From Centrapalus pauciflorus (Eukaryota > Streptophyta > Magnoliopsida > Asterales > Asteraceae), in assembly GCA_020465985.1 (NCBI GenBank), contig JAANYP010004818.1:28866-92865 (forward strand): a stretch of DNA of 64,000 nt. Reading direction: 5' to 3'. Numbering within the stretch: position 1 is the stretch's first letter; every line of letters starts with the position of its first letter. Positions 50,941 through 62,825 of this stretch are shown one piece after another. The notes under the pieces were generated by a model, which did not search any database, was not told where the DNA came from, and worked only from the letters and a program-made list of their open reading frames with translations. The translations under genes were made by a program, and so were the position numbers.

Positions 50941-52649
50941 TTATTTTGATTGCTAATTTATTTTGATTTAAAATACGTGATTCATATAAATGTATCCGGG
51001 TTTTGTCTTGTTTATGATTTGTACGTAGTATTGACTTTATACAGTGTTATTTTCGATATGATGCAGCCTCTTTTGTTGTCTTATCCCTTATTGTGAATTA
51101 AGATGTTCCTTGTGAAATTTCTATTGAATAATGTAGTTGGAATATATGACCCATACAGTAAATGCATTAAAAAAATCAAAAGATTTACAACATGTCTTGC
51201 TTTCATGATGTATATAGTGAATGTATGCCATTGACAATGAATGTATAACATCTCATGTACTCACATCCGATAAATCCATTTTGGTTTGTTTATGATGTAA
51301 ATGTATTAAGCTAAAGCGGTTTTATTTTGATTAAGATGCAACTTCTTCAATTGTGTCATATCGTATGCTTTTGTAACTAAACACTGTGTAATGTATTGTG
51401 TAAAGCTTAACATTAATTAACAAGTTGAAGTACGTTTAGTTGCATTATTAATATTGCAACTCTTGTATAAAATTAATAAAGGTTATAATTAAATTATGAA
51501 GGTTAATCATACAATTATAAAGTTGGTTATGTCAAAATAAAATAAATGAAAGAAATTAAATATTTGGGGTCAAATTGTAAGACATGAAAACTTATTCAAA
51601 TAAAAACCCCTAAATTTTTTTTTGTGGTCTGCTTATTTTTTTTTTTTCATTTCAAAGAAAAGTTTCTCTTTCTCTCACTAACCTTCTAAGGCCACGATTT
51701 CATCTAGTTCATCGCAAAGCTTGCAAACAAAAGCAAGATTCAAGTATAAATCAACAAGAAAGCAATAAGAAATCATCAAGCAACAAACCAACAAAGATTT
51801 TAAGGTAAATATACATCCTTTAAATTGTTCATATGTGTGAATATGGAACCTACGGTTCCTGTGATTTTAGAGAGTTCAAATGGTTTAATCATCAAATTGA
51901 ACATCATTAAGTGTTAAAAATCAGAAAATGAGCACATGCATGTCTTTGTTATGAGTTTAATTGAAGTTAATATTAATTTGAAGGCTTAATTCCATGCTTT
52001 GAAAATGAAATCAGAAACTAATTAAGGTTGCTGTCCAAACAGTTTTGTTTATGTTTTTAATCTGTTTAAAGGGCCAAGAAGACCATATGGCCTTTGGCCA
52101 TGATTTGTATGCATTTGTGTGTGTTTAACCATCAAATAGGAACATCAATCACCCTCTTATTCTATGGTTTTGGCTGCTGAAGGTTAAAGAAAAACAGAAT
52201 AGTGCAGGTGTGTGCTGTGTTGTGATGTGTGCGGGTGCTTGTGTTTGTATTGCATGAAAAAAAAAACATCCAAGATTTGTATGGGTAGTATGTATGTATC
52301 TACCTTTTAGCAGTAGCAACCCCATTATTGTTCCATACAATCTAACTAAATCAAGGATGTAATATGCATGTAAGATCCGAGACTCTCAAGAATCTCGGAT
52401 GTATAAATCAAGTAACAACCCTTAATTAGTGAGGAAATTGTGACAGAATCAACAGCCCTCAAACATGGAAATATAAGCTAAGTATTTAGTGTGTGCATGT
52501 AAGAAAGGTCTAAGACTCACATGTTTGTGGAGTCTCGGATGTGCAGATCAGAAACAGCCCAATATATATAGATATAAATCTATGGTGTGTAGCTTCAAAG
52601 ACAACAGCCTTTTCCCATTTCAATTCTCATAAATTTCAGATGTATTAAC
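50941..52649. other. AT-rich DNA downstream of the FRS gene
   Basis: I see no gene. Near 52371 and 52500 the related phrases GATCCGAGACTCTCAAGAATC and GTGGAGTCTCGGATGTGCAG occur with a period of about 165 bp, possible LTR debris. A T-run lies at 51640. Confidence 0.4.
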
Positions 52650-53532
52650 TGTAGGAATAGTGTGCCCGATACCAATTATAAAATATAATAAATGTATTAC
52701 GAATTACAATTCAGAAATGAAATTACAATGCACGGAAATAAACAGAATACACAAATTAAATTTACAAGTTAAGCAAATAACAATACGGAAAAATAAATTA
52801 CATTACGGAAAAAGAAGGTTGAGTCTCGTGTTTGAATGATTCCCTTAAAACATGTTCGAAGTCTGTTTTCCAGGATACAACAGCCAAAGCAGCGTGTACT
52901 GCCGGAGGTAACCAACTTGCCTGGAAAAATCACGTGAATTGAAAGTGTTTTCGTTCTTGGAAGCAGCAACGTCTTACTGTTAAAGTGCAAAAGGTTTCAA
53001 GAATGCAAAGTGTTTTCCAAGTTTTTCAAGTGTAAAAATGATGTGTTGTATATCATATTCTTTTATAGGAAAAAATAAATTGAAACACCTAATTAACCAT
53101 ATTTTATTTACAAAAACCGTTTTGTAATACTCCATTATTACAAGGTTTATTGTTAACTAATATGAATAATTATGTGTTGAAAACCAAATGGTAACAGAGT
53201 TCAATAGGGGAAAGCCACAAACAATCTTGTCATGACTTTGAACACTCCTCCTTATAAACTCATTTTGGTTTCCATCTCCCTTCCTATGTGGGATTCAAGT
53301 TCACCCACTAGAAAATGTTTCATTTATTCCAAACACCAATCTTTGAGCATCGATATCTCATTTATCTTAGCTCCGTTTTGGACGTTCTTTAAATCGTTGT
53401 AGTCCTCTCTTCAAGGAGAATACAAACCCACAAATTATTAATTATATGTCTCACAATTATATATAATTATATTTGGTCCAAAAACATGAAAAATACATTT
53501 TTCATTTGAAAATTTTACACTTTTTTCCAACA
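52650..53532 (-). repeat. 3' LTR of a Copia element, 883 bp
   Basis: On the minus strand it starts TGTTGGAAAAAAGTG and ends GCACACTATTCCTACA. The neighbouring polypurine tract (complement of ATCCCCCAC) and RNase H coding sequence upstream confirm orientation. The other LTR is not in the window. Confidence 0.7.
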
Positions 53533-54134
53533 ATCCCCCACATGAATGAGAGATCGATCGAAAACACATTCCAATCATCCCCCACATGTATGAGATTGAT
53601 CGAAGACACATAGAATTCCAATGAATTTCCAATGGTTGAAATCTTGCATAGGATAGGTAGGTATAAACCTTCCCTTATGAAATGCACTTAGCTTTCTAGC
53701 CGTCAGTATAAGTCGATGTCTTTGAACTGACCTGCCGTTTGTGAAGACGACAATACACTACACACAAGAATCTCCCTAACAAGGTTAACTTCTCTAAGTC
53801 ATGTCTGTTATGGTAATGGAACACTAGCCTGATTCTGCGAGAGCTACTAAGAATTGTGCCCCTACAATTCCACTCGAAGCGACCCCACTTCTCTCTCACA
53901 TAGGTGATTTCTCCCGAATCATTAAAAGCATAAATGATTTCGACCGAATCATTATAACATGCTTAACCTCATTGTCACTAAAATGATTTTCCTCAAGAAA
54001 TCATATAGGAATGGGCTAGGAGTTTTCCACAACCCCCCACAGTCACCACACTTTATTCATACAAATAGGTTGTCCTTTTGAACCACGATCTTGGGATCTC
54101 CAGTCAACAAGGTAAGGTTTTCCTTCGTATGAAT
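53533..54134 (-). other. 3' untranslated region of the Copia element with duplicated polypurine tract
   Basis: The plus-strand phrase ATCCCCCACATGAATGAGAG is present at 53533 and again, as ATCCCCCACATGTATGAGA, at 53577. A third CCCCCCAC is near 54034. The first is next to the LTR. Confidence 0.6.
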
Positions 54135-54545
54135 TTATTCATTCATGGGCTTTAGTCCCATTCCTCTTTACGACTTCAAGACTAACTCTCTATTTACGCC
54201 TTTTGTAAACGGATCCGCAATGTTATCCTTTGACTTCACATAGTCAATGGTAATAACACCTGTTGAGAGTAGTATTCGTATTGAATTATGTCGACGTCTA
54301 ATATACATTGACTTACCATTATACATTATGCTATGCGCTCTACCAATCGCAGATTGGCTATCACAATGTATAGTGACTGTTGAAACGCGTTTCGACCACT
54401 TTGGTATGTCTTCAATAAATTGACGTAACTATTCGGCTTTTTCACCACATTTATCTATTGCGATGAATTCAGATTCCATCGTAGATCTAGCTATCACTGT
54501 TTGCTTGGAAGACTTCCAAGAAATAGCAGCCCCACCAAGTGTAAA
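54135..54545 (-). pseudogene. Copia RNase H, truncated
   Basis: In one frame the minus strand reads VIARSTMESEFIAIDKCGEK, stop, LRQFIEDIPKW, TIHCDSQSAIGRA, KSMYIRRRHNSI, VKSKDNIADPFTKG, and ends with a TAA at 54135-54137. These are the RNase H signatures of a Copia element, including the Glu and Asp of the active site. The stop after GEKAE shows decay. The 5' side is cut at 54545 by the Athila LTR, so the rest of the polyprotein is missing from the window. Confidence 0.8.
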
Positions 54546-56763
54546 TGATGCGTGCAAAACACACCGCAGGTTTTAATGTCCAAATGAACCCAAAGTATAA
54601 ATTACACAACTGTCAGTGTACCAATCGTGTGCAATATAGCTTTAAGAATCACCCAAGATTTATCGAACTCAGGGAACGGAAAAAAGATCGGAGACTCAAA
54701 TACTACAACCTAAACCAATATTTAGCTATTTTAGACGCTTTGAGGAAGTTATCAACTAGAGATAATAATTAAAATTAATTAACGGAAAAACTAAAGCAAA
54801 CTAAGTAACACAAGATTAAAAAGTTAATCTAGTTTTTTTGCTTTTTCAAATTAAATAAAAACTAATTCTAGCAAACAAGAATTAAACTAAACAACTAAAG
54901 CAAGCAAATAACGACAACTAAATTATACGAACCAAACTAATTAAAGCAAAATCAAATCAAACTAACTTAAGCAAGTAAAAAACGATGATAAATTTTACGA
55001 AACTCTTATATTATGAAAGTGTCACCCACTTGGAATTAGAAAACTATAATTAATTGGCGATGGATTGAATTGACTGACTAAAGACAAATTGGTTGATAAC
55101 CATTTATAAATTCAATTAAGCTCGGATTTTGGTTTAATTTACCGATTATTTAATTACTTCAAGTTAAAATATTTAATCTTGATAACCACGTGATGAAAAC
55201 AAAGCAACTCGTCAAAACTCCAATATCAACCAATAAATCTTATAATATCAACACAATGCCTATAGATAATCGATTAACACCGGAATCCAACAAATTAACT
55301 TTGTCACTTTAAAAATCAAACTTTATGATTTGTCAACCCTATTATCGCAATACAATGCATAAGAACCAACAAGTGCATAAAATTCTAGATTAACAATCAA
55401 CTATCAAATCATTATCGCAACACAATGCCTAGAAGAGATAATTGACTATTAATTTTTCATTTAAAGCATCTTTCTTATTAAAACGCAGATTTAATTAACA
55501 CTTTATTATCGCAAAACAATGCTAAAAGATTAATAAAAATCTGATTTTTAACAAGAAAATATGAAATAATCAAGAATCCAACAAATAGAAATCAAAATCT
55601 ATCAATCAATCCAATAATATACCAATTAATACATATAATCCATCATTCCTATACCAATTAATACATAGAATCCATCATTCCAAGCGGGTGAACAAGAAAA
55701 CTACTCACTAATCATATTAAAACCCAAAATTAAACTCAAATAAATAAAAACCATTATACTACTCACTAATCATATTAAAACCCAAAATTAAGCTCAAATA
55801 AATAAAAACCATTATGAAATCAGAAAGTTTAAGGAACGAGTGTACCAAATCCATAGCTATCCGTGCGAAATTAAATTCCAAAACTGGAACCGAATGCTTG
55901 TAAATCCAAGAAATTCGAAACCCTAAGCTAAACTATGATTAAAATACGTTAAGGATGAAAGAAAGCTCTAAAATCGCTCTAAGTCGTGTCTGAATCGCAC
56001 AAATCGATGCTGGAATCGCTCTGAATGCTTGGTTATTTGAAGAAGAACGAAACTTTTAGCTAAAAATATGATTAACGACGAAGAACTACTGAAAACTGAG
56101 AGGAAGATCACCAAAAAGTCGTCTGAAATTCGCCAAAACCGATTCTGGAATCGCCTCAAATGCTTGGTTAATTTAAGAAGAACGAAACTTTTAGCTAAAA
56201 ACATGAGTAACTACGAAGAACTACTGAAAACCGAGAGGAAGATCACCAAAAACTCGTCGGAAATTCGCCAAAACTGATTCTCTCTGCTACTGCCGCAAGC
56301 TAGGCTTATAAAAACGAATTCTGATGGGCTGGGCCCCGAACGCGGGTGCGTGGAGGTAAGTCACGCGGGTGTGTGGACTTAACCTAGCATACGCCCCTGC
56401 GTGGGCAAGCTATGCGGGTGCGTGGCTTGATTTGACTGAAATTGAGCACGCGGGCGCGTGAGATGTTCTACGCGGGTGCGTGGATGCTCAACTGGACTTA
56501 GCCACACAGGTGCGTGGAGAATCTTACGCAGGCGTGTAGAGTCACTTTTCACCATGTTTTTGCTTTCGATTACGGGAGATGGTTGGATCATAAAATCTTG
56601 TCATTTTAGCCTTGATTTCAGTTCCCATGTTGATTTAATGGCTTCTGACCTGCAGACCAAACATATTAATGAAATCAGTATCTTTTTCACGCGTTTTGTT
56701 TAGAAAACCACATAAATTGGAGGTAAAATGATACCAAAAACATGTATAATTTTGCACATATCA
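54546..56763 (-). repeat. 3' LTR of the Athila element, 2218 bp
   Basis: It begins TGATGCGTGCAAAAC and its other end, read as complement, begins TGATATGTGCAAAATT. ATATACCCCTCACTTG beyond 56763 is the complement of the polypurine tract. It includes a 135-bp tandem repeat (56009-56278), a 58-bp duplication (55701-55816), a 32-bp duplication (55619-55682), four copies of TTATCGCAAYACAATGC (55247-55522), and eight GCGGGTGCGTGG motifs (56339-56538). Confidence 0.8.
56009..56278. repeat. 135-bp tandem repeat, two copies
   Basis: The unit runs from CTGGAATCGC through AATGCTTGGTTA, GAACGAAACTTTTAGC and GAGGAAGATCACC to CGCCAAAAC; the two copies are nearly identical. Confidence 0.88.
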
Positions 56764-58803
56764 ATATACCCCTCACTTGAGCTTTGCTTGTCCCCAAGCA
56801 AACTGCAACATAAATGTCTTCAACCAAGGCCTTAACTCAAAACAAACTCTCTAGAAACAACTTATAGACTCTGAAGCATTAAAAATCCATAAACTATGAA
56901 TTTGAAGCCAAAGAAAGAGACAATGAGACCACAAGATGCAAAAAGAATAGAATGACAATGTCAAGAACTTCCCTCCTACTTACATGACTCAGGCACCTCA
57001 CAGCTTTCACTCATCACTCAAGTGTATACGCTCGAGTGTATTCACAAATTTCGCTCAATGCTTGACATGTTAAAAGAATATGAGCATATGCTTGAGAGTA
57101 AATCACACCGCCAACATTCAGTGTTTGAAAATAAAGCGCATAAAGGTCTTAATAGGCTGTAACGAGGCTAGGCTAAGGACATGGGAAATATATGGCCAAA
57201 GTGGGCTAAAAGACTGGGATCCAAGATCAAGCAGCAACCAATAGAGGTGAGTAACCAACATGGGAAAAAATAAATCACAAAGAAAATTTTCCAAGCAAAC
57301 TGGCTTGATTTTTCACATCTAATAACAGCTCAGAAGGACAAAAATTCGTTTTTCTTTCTTATTCCAATACCTTCTCTTCTCTTCTCTTTTTCTTCTTCTT
57401 TTTTTCTTCTTCTTTTTTTTTCTTTCTCTTTTATATAGCGTTGAATTTCCAAGCACCGACTATATGCAATCTGTACCCAAAAAGAACTCTCTTAACCATA
57501 CTAGCATTGTCGCGATACAACAATAGAAAAGGCAGGAAGAACACAAAAGCATAGAATTACATACGACTCGACTGCTATCAAAACAAGGCATAATCGTCAG
57601 GGCTCACAGAGGACTAACTAACAAATGAATGATCCCAGATAAATCCCTATAGCTTGCTACTGAATCATGATCCCAATTCCGGTCAAACGATAGACAAAAG
57701 GATTATTTGGCTGATAATGTGGGTTGTCACCGAAATGAAAGGCTAAGGCTCAAACACGGAAACTATGGAAAATGATGCCGGTAAGGATGTCACTGGGGAA
57801 AGGGGTTTCCTAACTGTACCTTTATATAAGTGCTATATTCTCAAACGATGTGATCTTGGCATGCATTTGACAAACAAGTTCTACCTTAATCCAATTAACA
57901 CTGACAAATTCACACCGAAAGAAATAATGAGCATTAAATATGAATGCTAGATGGGCTCAAATTCTCGCAAAACGAATGTACAGGGTTGTTTGTGCTTAAT
58001 CATGGAATTTCGGTCAAGAAGCATGACATGCACATCAAACATCCTGTTGCCACAAAAATCTCAAAATGACTTGCTCAGCTTCGCATGCATAGAAAATGAA
58101 ACAATACTACCAAAGAGTCCAACATGCAAAAATAGAGAATAAGTTTTGTAAATCGGCCCAATTTTCGACAAAAATGTTGCGACTTTTACTTAAGTACATG
58201 CCAAGCTCAAAATCAACATTTCAAACCCCACCCCACACCTAAATTTGACAGTGTCCTCACATTCATAAACAATGCAACTCAAACGGGAATAAGAAAAGAG
58301 GAACAAGAAAAACTCCCCTGATTACGAAGCAAGCATTAGGCAGATCTGGACGATGAAGCTGAACTTACTGCCAGCAAGCATCTCTACCACGGTCCAACCT
58401 TAAGCAAAAGCAAGCACAAGGAACAACCAGTTCTCATCGATGATAAAGTAACAATAAGCGAAATAACTGTACACCAAATAATAAAGTAAACGATTAAATA
58501 CAAATGATAAACTAAAATCAAAAGAAAATAAAATAAACATCCTGAACACCCATGAGATCACTATGGCTAGGAACGCCTGACACGGCGACGAGCATATGTA
58601 TGTGTGATATTAGAGGCTCTCGGCCTGGCGATACGGGAGGCATCCAAAAGGCGCATAGGAGGCCTAGCATTAGAGACCGCATAAGAGGAAGCAAAAGTAG
58701 TCACAGATAAGCCCACATCAGCTAGAGTAGGTGAGTGATGAAGTGGTGTAGGCGGTGGTGATGAGTGAGGTGACTGGTGCTTGGATGGCGGTGGCTGCTG
58801 CTC
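56764..58803. other. Spacer between Athila LTR and env-like ORF
   Basis: Non-coding. It has a TTC/CTT-rich pyrimidine tract at about 57350-57435. Small frames at 57765-58142 show no recognisable domain. Confidence 0.5.
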
Positions 58804-60059
58804 CTAACCCACATGGGTATCAGTCTGTGTCGGGTCCTCAGAGGGAGCAGCAGGGGTGGGAACAAGGGAGTAAGGCAGGGGCGGTAACAATGGCAATCCA
58901 ACAGCTGCCAGTAGTGAGTCTGTAGCCCGATATGTGTGAAGAAGGGCAGTAAGGGCGACATAATGAGCTACTGGGTCGGTAGGTAAAACTCCAAAATGTA
59001 AGGCTGGAGGGGTCGATGGAAAGTGGGTGGAGGTGGATGCACGTGAAGATTCAGGGATATCAGGGCGATGAATAGGGAATGGGGGTGGATCATGCTGGGC
59101 TCTGGGCTGAGGCTGGGGGATGACAAGGTGGTTGTGCCTACGATCTACTATGCCCATGTTGCGGAGAGTCTGCAGCTGAATTTGTATAACGCCATGCTCC
59201 CGAATTCTCGTAAGGCGACCCTTCATATCTGGAGTCAAAACGCCCAACCGGCGAGCTAAATGTGTGACATAAGCTCCAGTGATGGCATCGTACGAACGCC
59301 AGAACAATGGCGGAGGAAATATGCTAGGCGATAGGCAATCTGAACTGGTCGCTCCTCTTTCAAAAATAAGTGCATGCTCTCCAAATCCTTAATCGAGTCA
59401 CTACATGCACCTAATCCCCGTCCACATAAAGTCTCTGCCAAAAGCCTCCAAAATAACCTATGTAGCGGGTCTCTGAATGCTGTGCCTTTGGCTGAGTTGG
59501 AGTATCTACCAGTTACAAATTCCGCCCAAAAAGACAGATGATCAAAGTCTGTGGGAGTATCGCGAACAACATCCTCAAACATAGGTGCAGAAGCCTCCTC
59601 GGCTGTGTATATTCCCATCACTGTAGCAAATTGACGAAGTGAGAACTCCCTCTCTTTCCCTCCTAGTCGAAAGCCTGTCATGCTAGTGGCATCATAATCA
59701 GTGACAGCCCCGTCAAAAACTACTGTGGCTAAAAATTCTAAGCATAGCTCGCGATAAACATGCTCTCTAATAGCAAGAAGTCGCTCAAATGCTGGAGGGT
59801 GATCCAAATCCGTAGGACCATGCTGCATAATCTGGCGTAGTTGATCGGCAATGCTAATTGTGGTCATATCTGCCCAGCTGATGGAAGTCGTAGAAGCAAA
59901 ACTCTTGCCGACTAATTTGGCAAACTCCCTCATATCGTCGTCCCTCGTGAAAACTAACCACTGATCAAGATCGGGAGGGCCTACCTCAGCTTCAGGGTCA
60001 ACCTTTGGTATAGGACAGGAAGGAGGTGATGGGATACGTCGCAGCCTGTTGCCTCGCAT
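58804..60059 (-). pseudogene. ATHILA-family ORF (env-like position)
   Basis: The first part, 267 residues from MRGNRLRRIPSPPS, has MREFAKLVGKSFASTTSISW, LCLEFLATVVFDGAV, GFRLGGKEREFSLRQFATVM and FDHLSFWAEFVTGRY, the ATHILA ORF-1 family of plant Gypsy elements. A one- or two-base shift at about 59300 moves the rest into another frame, starting FWRSYDAITGAYVTHLARRL and ending in a Pro-rich tail. Its place after pol has led to the name env-like, but its function is unknown. I see no convincing signal peptide. Apart from the single shift the coding sequence is well preserved, which suggests a fairly young copy. Confidence 0.8.
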
Positions 60060-60273
60060 GATCTAATCAAAAGATAACACATTTCAAAGTTAGTTTGAAT
60101 TAAAAGTGCAAGAAATGTTCATCAAGCAGATATAGGTGTACAAGGAATAAAAGGACACAAATAAAGGCTATAATCTAAGAAAAATTAAGACTATATAAAA
60201 AAATAAATAAGAAAAATAAAATAAAAATAAAAGTAAAAAGAAACGAAAATAATAATAATAAATAAAAATAGAA

Positions 60274-60318
<45 letters not shown>

Positions 60319-62825
60319 CGAGAATACCCATAGAAAGAAATGTATGCGAAACAAACCTGTGAGTGAAAAAATGGCAATAGTACAACATGCACTTAGGAGC
60401 CGAATCATGAGCATTAAAAATTAACATGATGATTACTAGCCTATTGTGAATCATATCCACACGTGAGATAAGGACCAACAACGCTAACTAAATGACTGTC
60501 AGGTGCAAATAATCAGATAGGGAGAAAGAATTCAGTCAACTAATGTGTACCATGAGTGAGTGAATATAACCACAAGTCTCTTTCCAGGACTTATAAGCCA
60601 AAACAGGAACGGTAAGCCTATTAACTTCGGCTTACTTGAAGCTCCAAACCATGACCAAGATATGCATAACAACCAGCTAAGGGCTAGGGACGATATGTTG
60701 CAATTCTAAACCCGTAGCTGCACATACGCGAAGAGCCAAAAGAAAGATAAACAAGAAAGCCTTAAACTAACTAGATGCGCAAGAAAGCAAGCAAAAAGTG
60801 TAAGCAATCTGGGATTCTGAATTTCTGAACAGACAGGCAGTGCTTGAGAGCGTGATTCAAACTATACTGGACACTAAAAGCAAGACCCGATCACAATTAA
60901 TTCACTACTTGAACAATAAGAAAGAGCAATACTGATTATGGCACAACCTGAAGCAATTTTGGAGCATTTCAGCACGCGATTTAATCGGAAAAGAAACTAA
61001 ATCAAGCCACACAGGCACATAAACAAGTGCACAGCAATCCAAGAGCATGCAATGGCCAAACAAAAATCCCAATACGTGAAACACAACCTGATGAACAGAA
61101 TGCATTTATGAAACACATTTTGATGAATCAACATACAACACAAAACAATCAGAAACTATACCAACCAGGGGAACATTAAGCATTCTGCAATCGTGTCGGT
61201 GTGTGCAGCGGTTTAAGGCGAAACCCAAAAATAGCTAAAACTAACATCAGTGGACAACGCAAGAAACACACAACTCAGCAAAATAAGCAAGAGATTCAAT
61301 AATAAAACAAATGCCTCGTGACCAGTCCCAATAGTTCAAACTCGAATGATAATGACAAAATAAGCAAGAAAAAATCAATCCATTAAGTAAACCTAAGAAG
61401 ACGATTCAGGTTGCATTCTAAGTTCGTGATGGTGTGTGCGTGTGACCAGAAAAAGAATCAAGAACAATCCACAAACTTAGTAAAACTTGAATGACACCAA
61501 CAAAACAAGTATAGATAAGCACTAAATCTGTGAATAAGCCAACCTAACAAAAAGAGATGTTGGAATCTGTGTCCGTGTGAGGGTGTTTCACGACAGGCCC
61601 AGAATAATTTCTGTAAATCTGCCAAAAATCGAAAATGGGGATAGAAGGGGAGAAACTTACCTGGATTGAAGAAATTGAAGCAACCTGCAAGAAGAATCTG
61701 GCCAAAATCGAATGAAAATGGAGGCCAAGGGGAAGAAATGCGTGTGTGTGCAGCAAGAGCGTGTGGGGGGAGGAAAAGACGAGGGTGCGAAAAATGAAAT
61801 TAGTGCCCTGATGGATTATTTATAAGAATCAGATCACGCACCTGCGTAGGGTAAGTCACGCCCCTGCGTGAGCTACGTACCTGCGTAGGTTGAGTTACGC
61901 CCCTGCGTAGAAGAAGGGATAGTTGATTGAATTACGCGGGTATGTGGGATTTGGGCGCGGGTGCGTGGGAATGTTCTCAGGAGGGGGGTTTCACGCAGGT
62001 GCATGGACACCTTTACGCGGGTGCGTAGGTGTATCAATCAGCAGGAACAATTACCAGCAACCCTTTAACAAGTGCATATCAGTTTCCCATACAACTAAAA
62101 ACAATAAAAGAATCATTAACCCAATCAGCAAAATTAAGAACCCTTACACGTCTACTTATAAATGAAGGACATCATTCCCTATGGCAAATTAAGTTCTGAA
62201 ACAAAGTTCCCAAAATGACTAAACCATAGCTGCTATGGTACACTCCACCCCACACTTCAAGTTAAGAATATCTGATACAAGACACTTAAAATCCCAAGAA
62301 TCGAATACATGCCTTTGAGCTTCCAAACACACCAAAATCGTCAACCCACACTCAAGTAAGGTTAGGTATTAAAAGAACCAAGGGTTGGATGCATTGACTT
62401 TAAGAGTCAAACCGATGAAACTCTAGATATGCAATTAAAGCGATAAAAGAAGCTTAAATTCCTGCATAGCATGGGATATGACACTAAGGAAAAACATCAA
62501 AGAGGTACTGAAAACGAAACACACAATCTGTAAATATAAAAAGAAAGAAGATTCAAATTAACTCAAAGGTGTTGACTTATAAAAAGTCAAACTGAATCAT
62601 TAAAAAAAAAAACTATGACCTATCGCACACTTAATTCCCAAACTTATGGACTCAAACATGCAACGAACTATAGAATGCATTATGAGAAGCACACCAGATA
62701 AATTAGCAAAATTCACACAAATAAACACACTAAAAACATGCGAATGACGGCAATAAGAAATCACACCAATATACAAGAGTGGCTTGAGTTATGAATGAGT
62801 CTCAAGCAAGACTTGCCACAGATAA
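60060..62825. other. Long spacer between Athila pol and env-like ORF
   Basis: Non-coding. It contains an A-rich tract ending in (AAT)n at 60274-60314, and a cluster of eight ACGCGGGTGCGTGG-like motifs in both orientations at 61835-62030. Similar motifs occur in the LTR. Confidence 0.55.

Noticed and set aside
51655..51830. Leader-like sequence suggesting another retrotransposon
   Set aside because: Similarity to 41630-41800 is only in style (short A-rich phrases); no LTR, primer site or coding sequence supports it.
56068..56277. 69-codon plus-strand frame in the Athila LTR
   Set aside because: It is made by the 135-bp tandem repeat, whose length is a multiple of three; the repeated peptide has no known similarity.
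60168..60481. Phe/Tyr/Leu-rich frames that look like membrane proteins
   Set aside because: They are translations of an A-rich and AAT repeat tract inside the Athila spacer.
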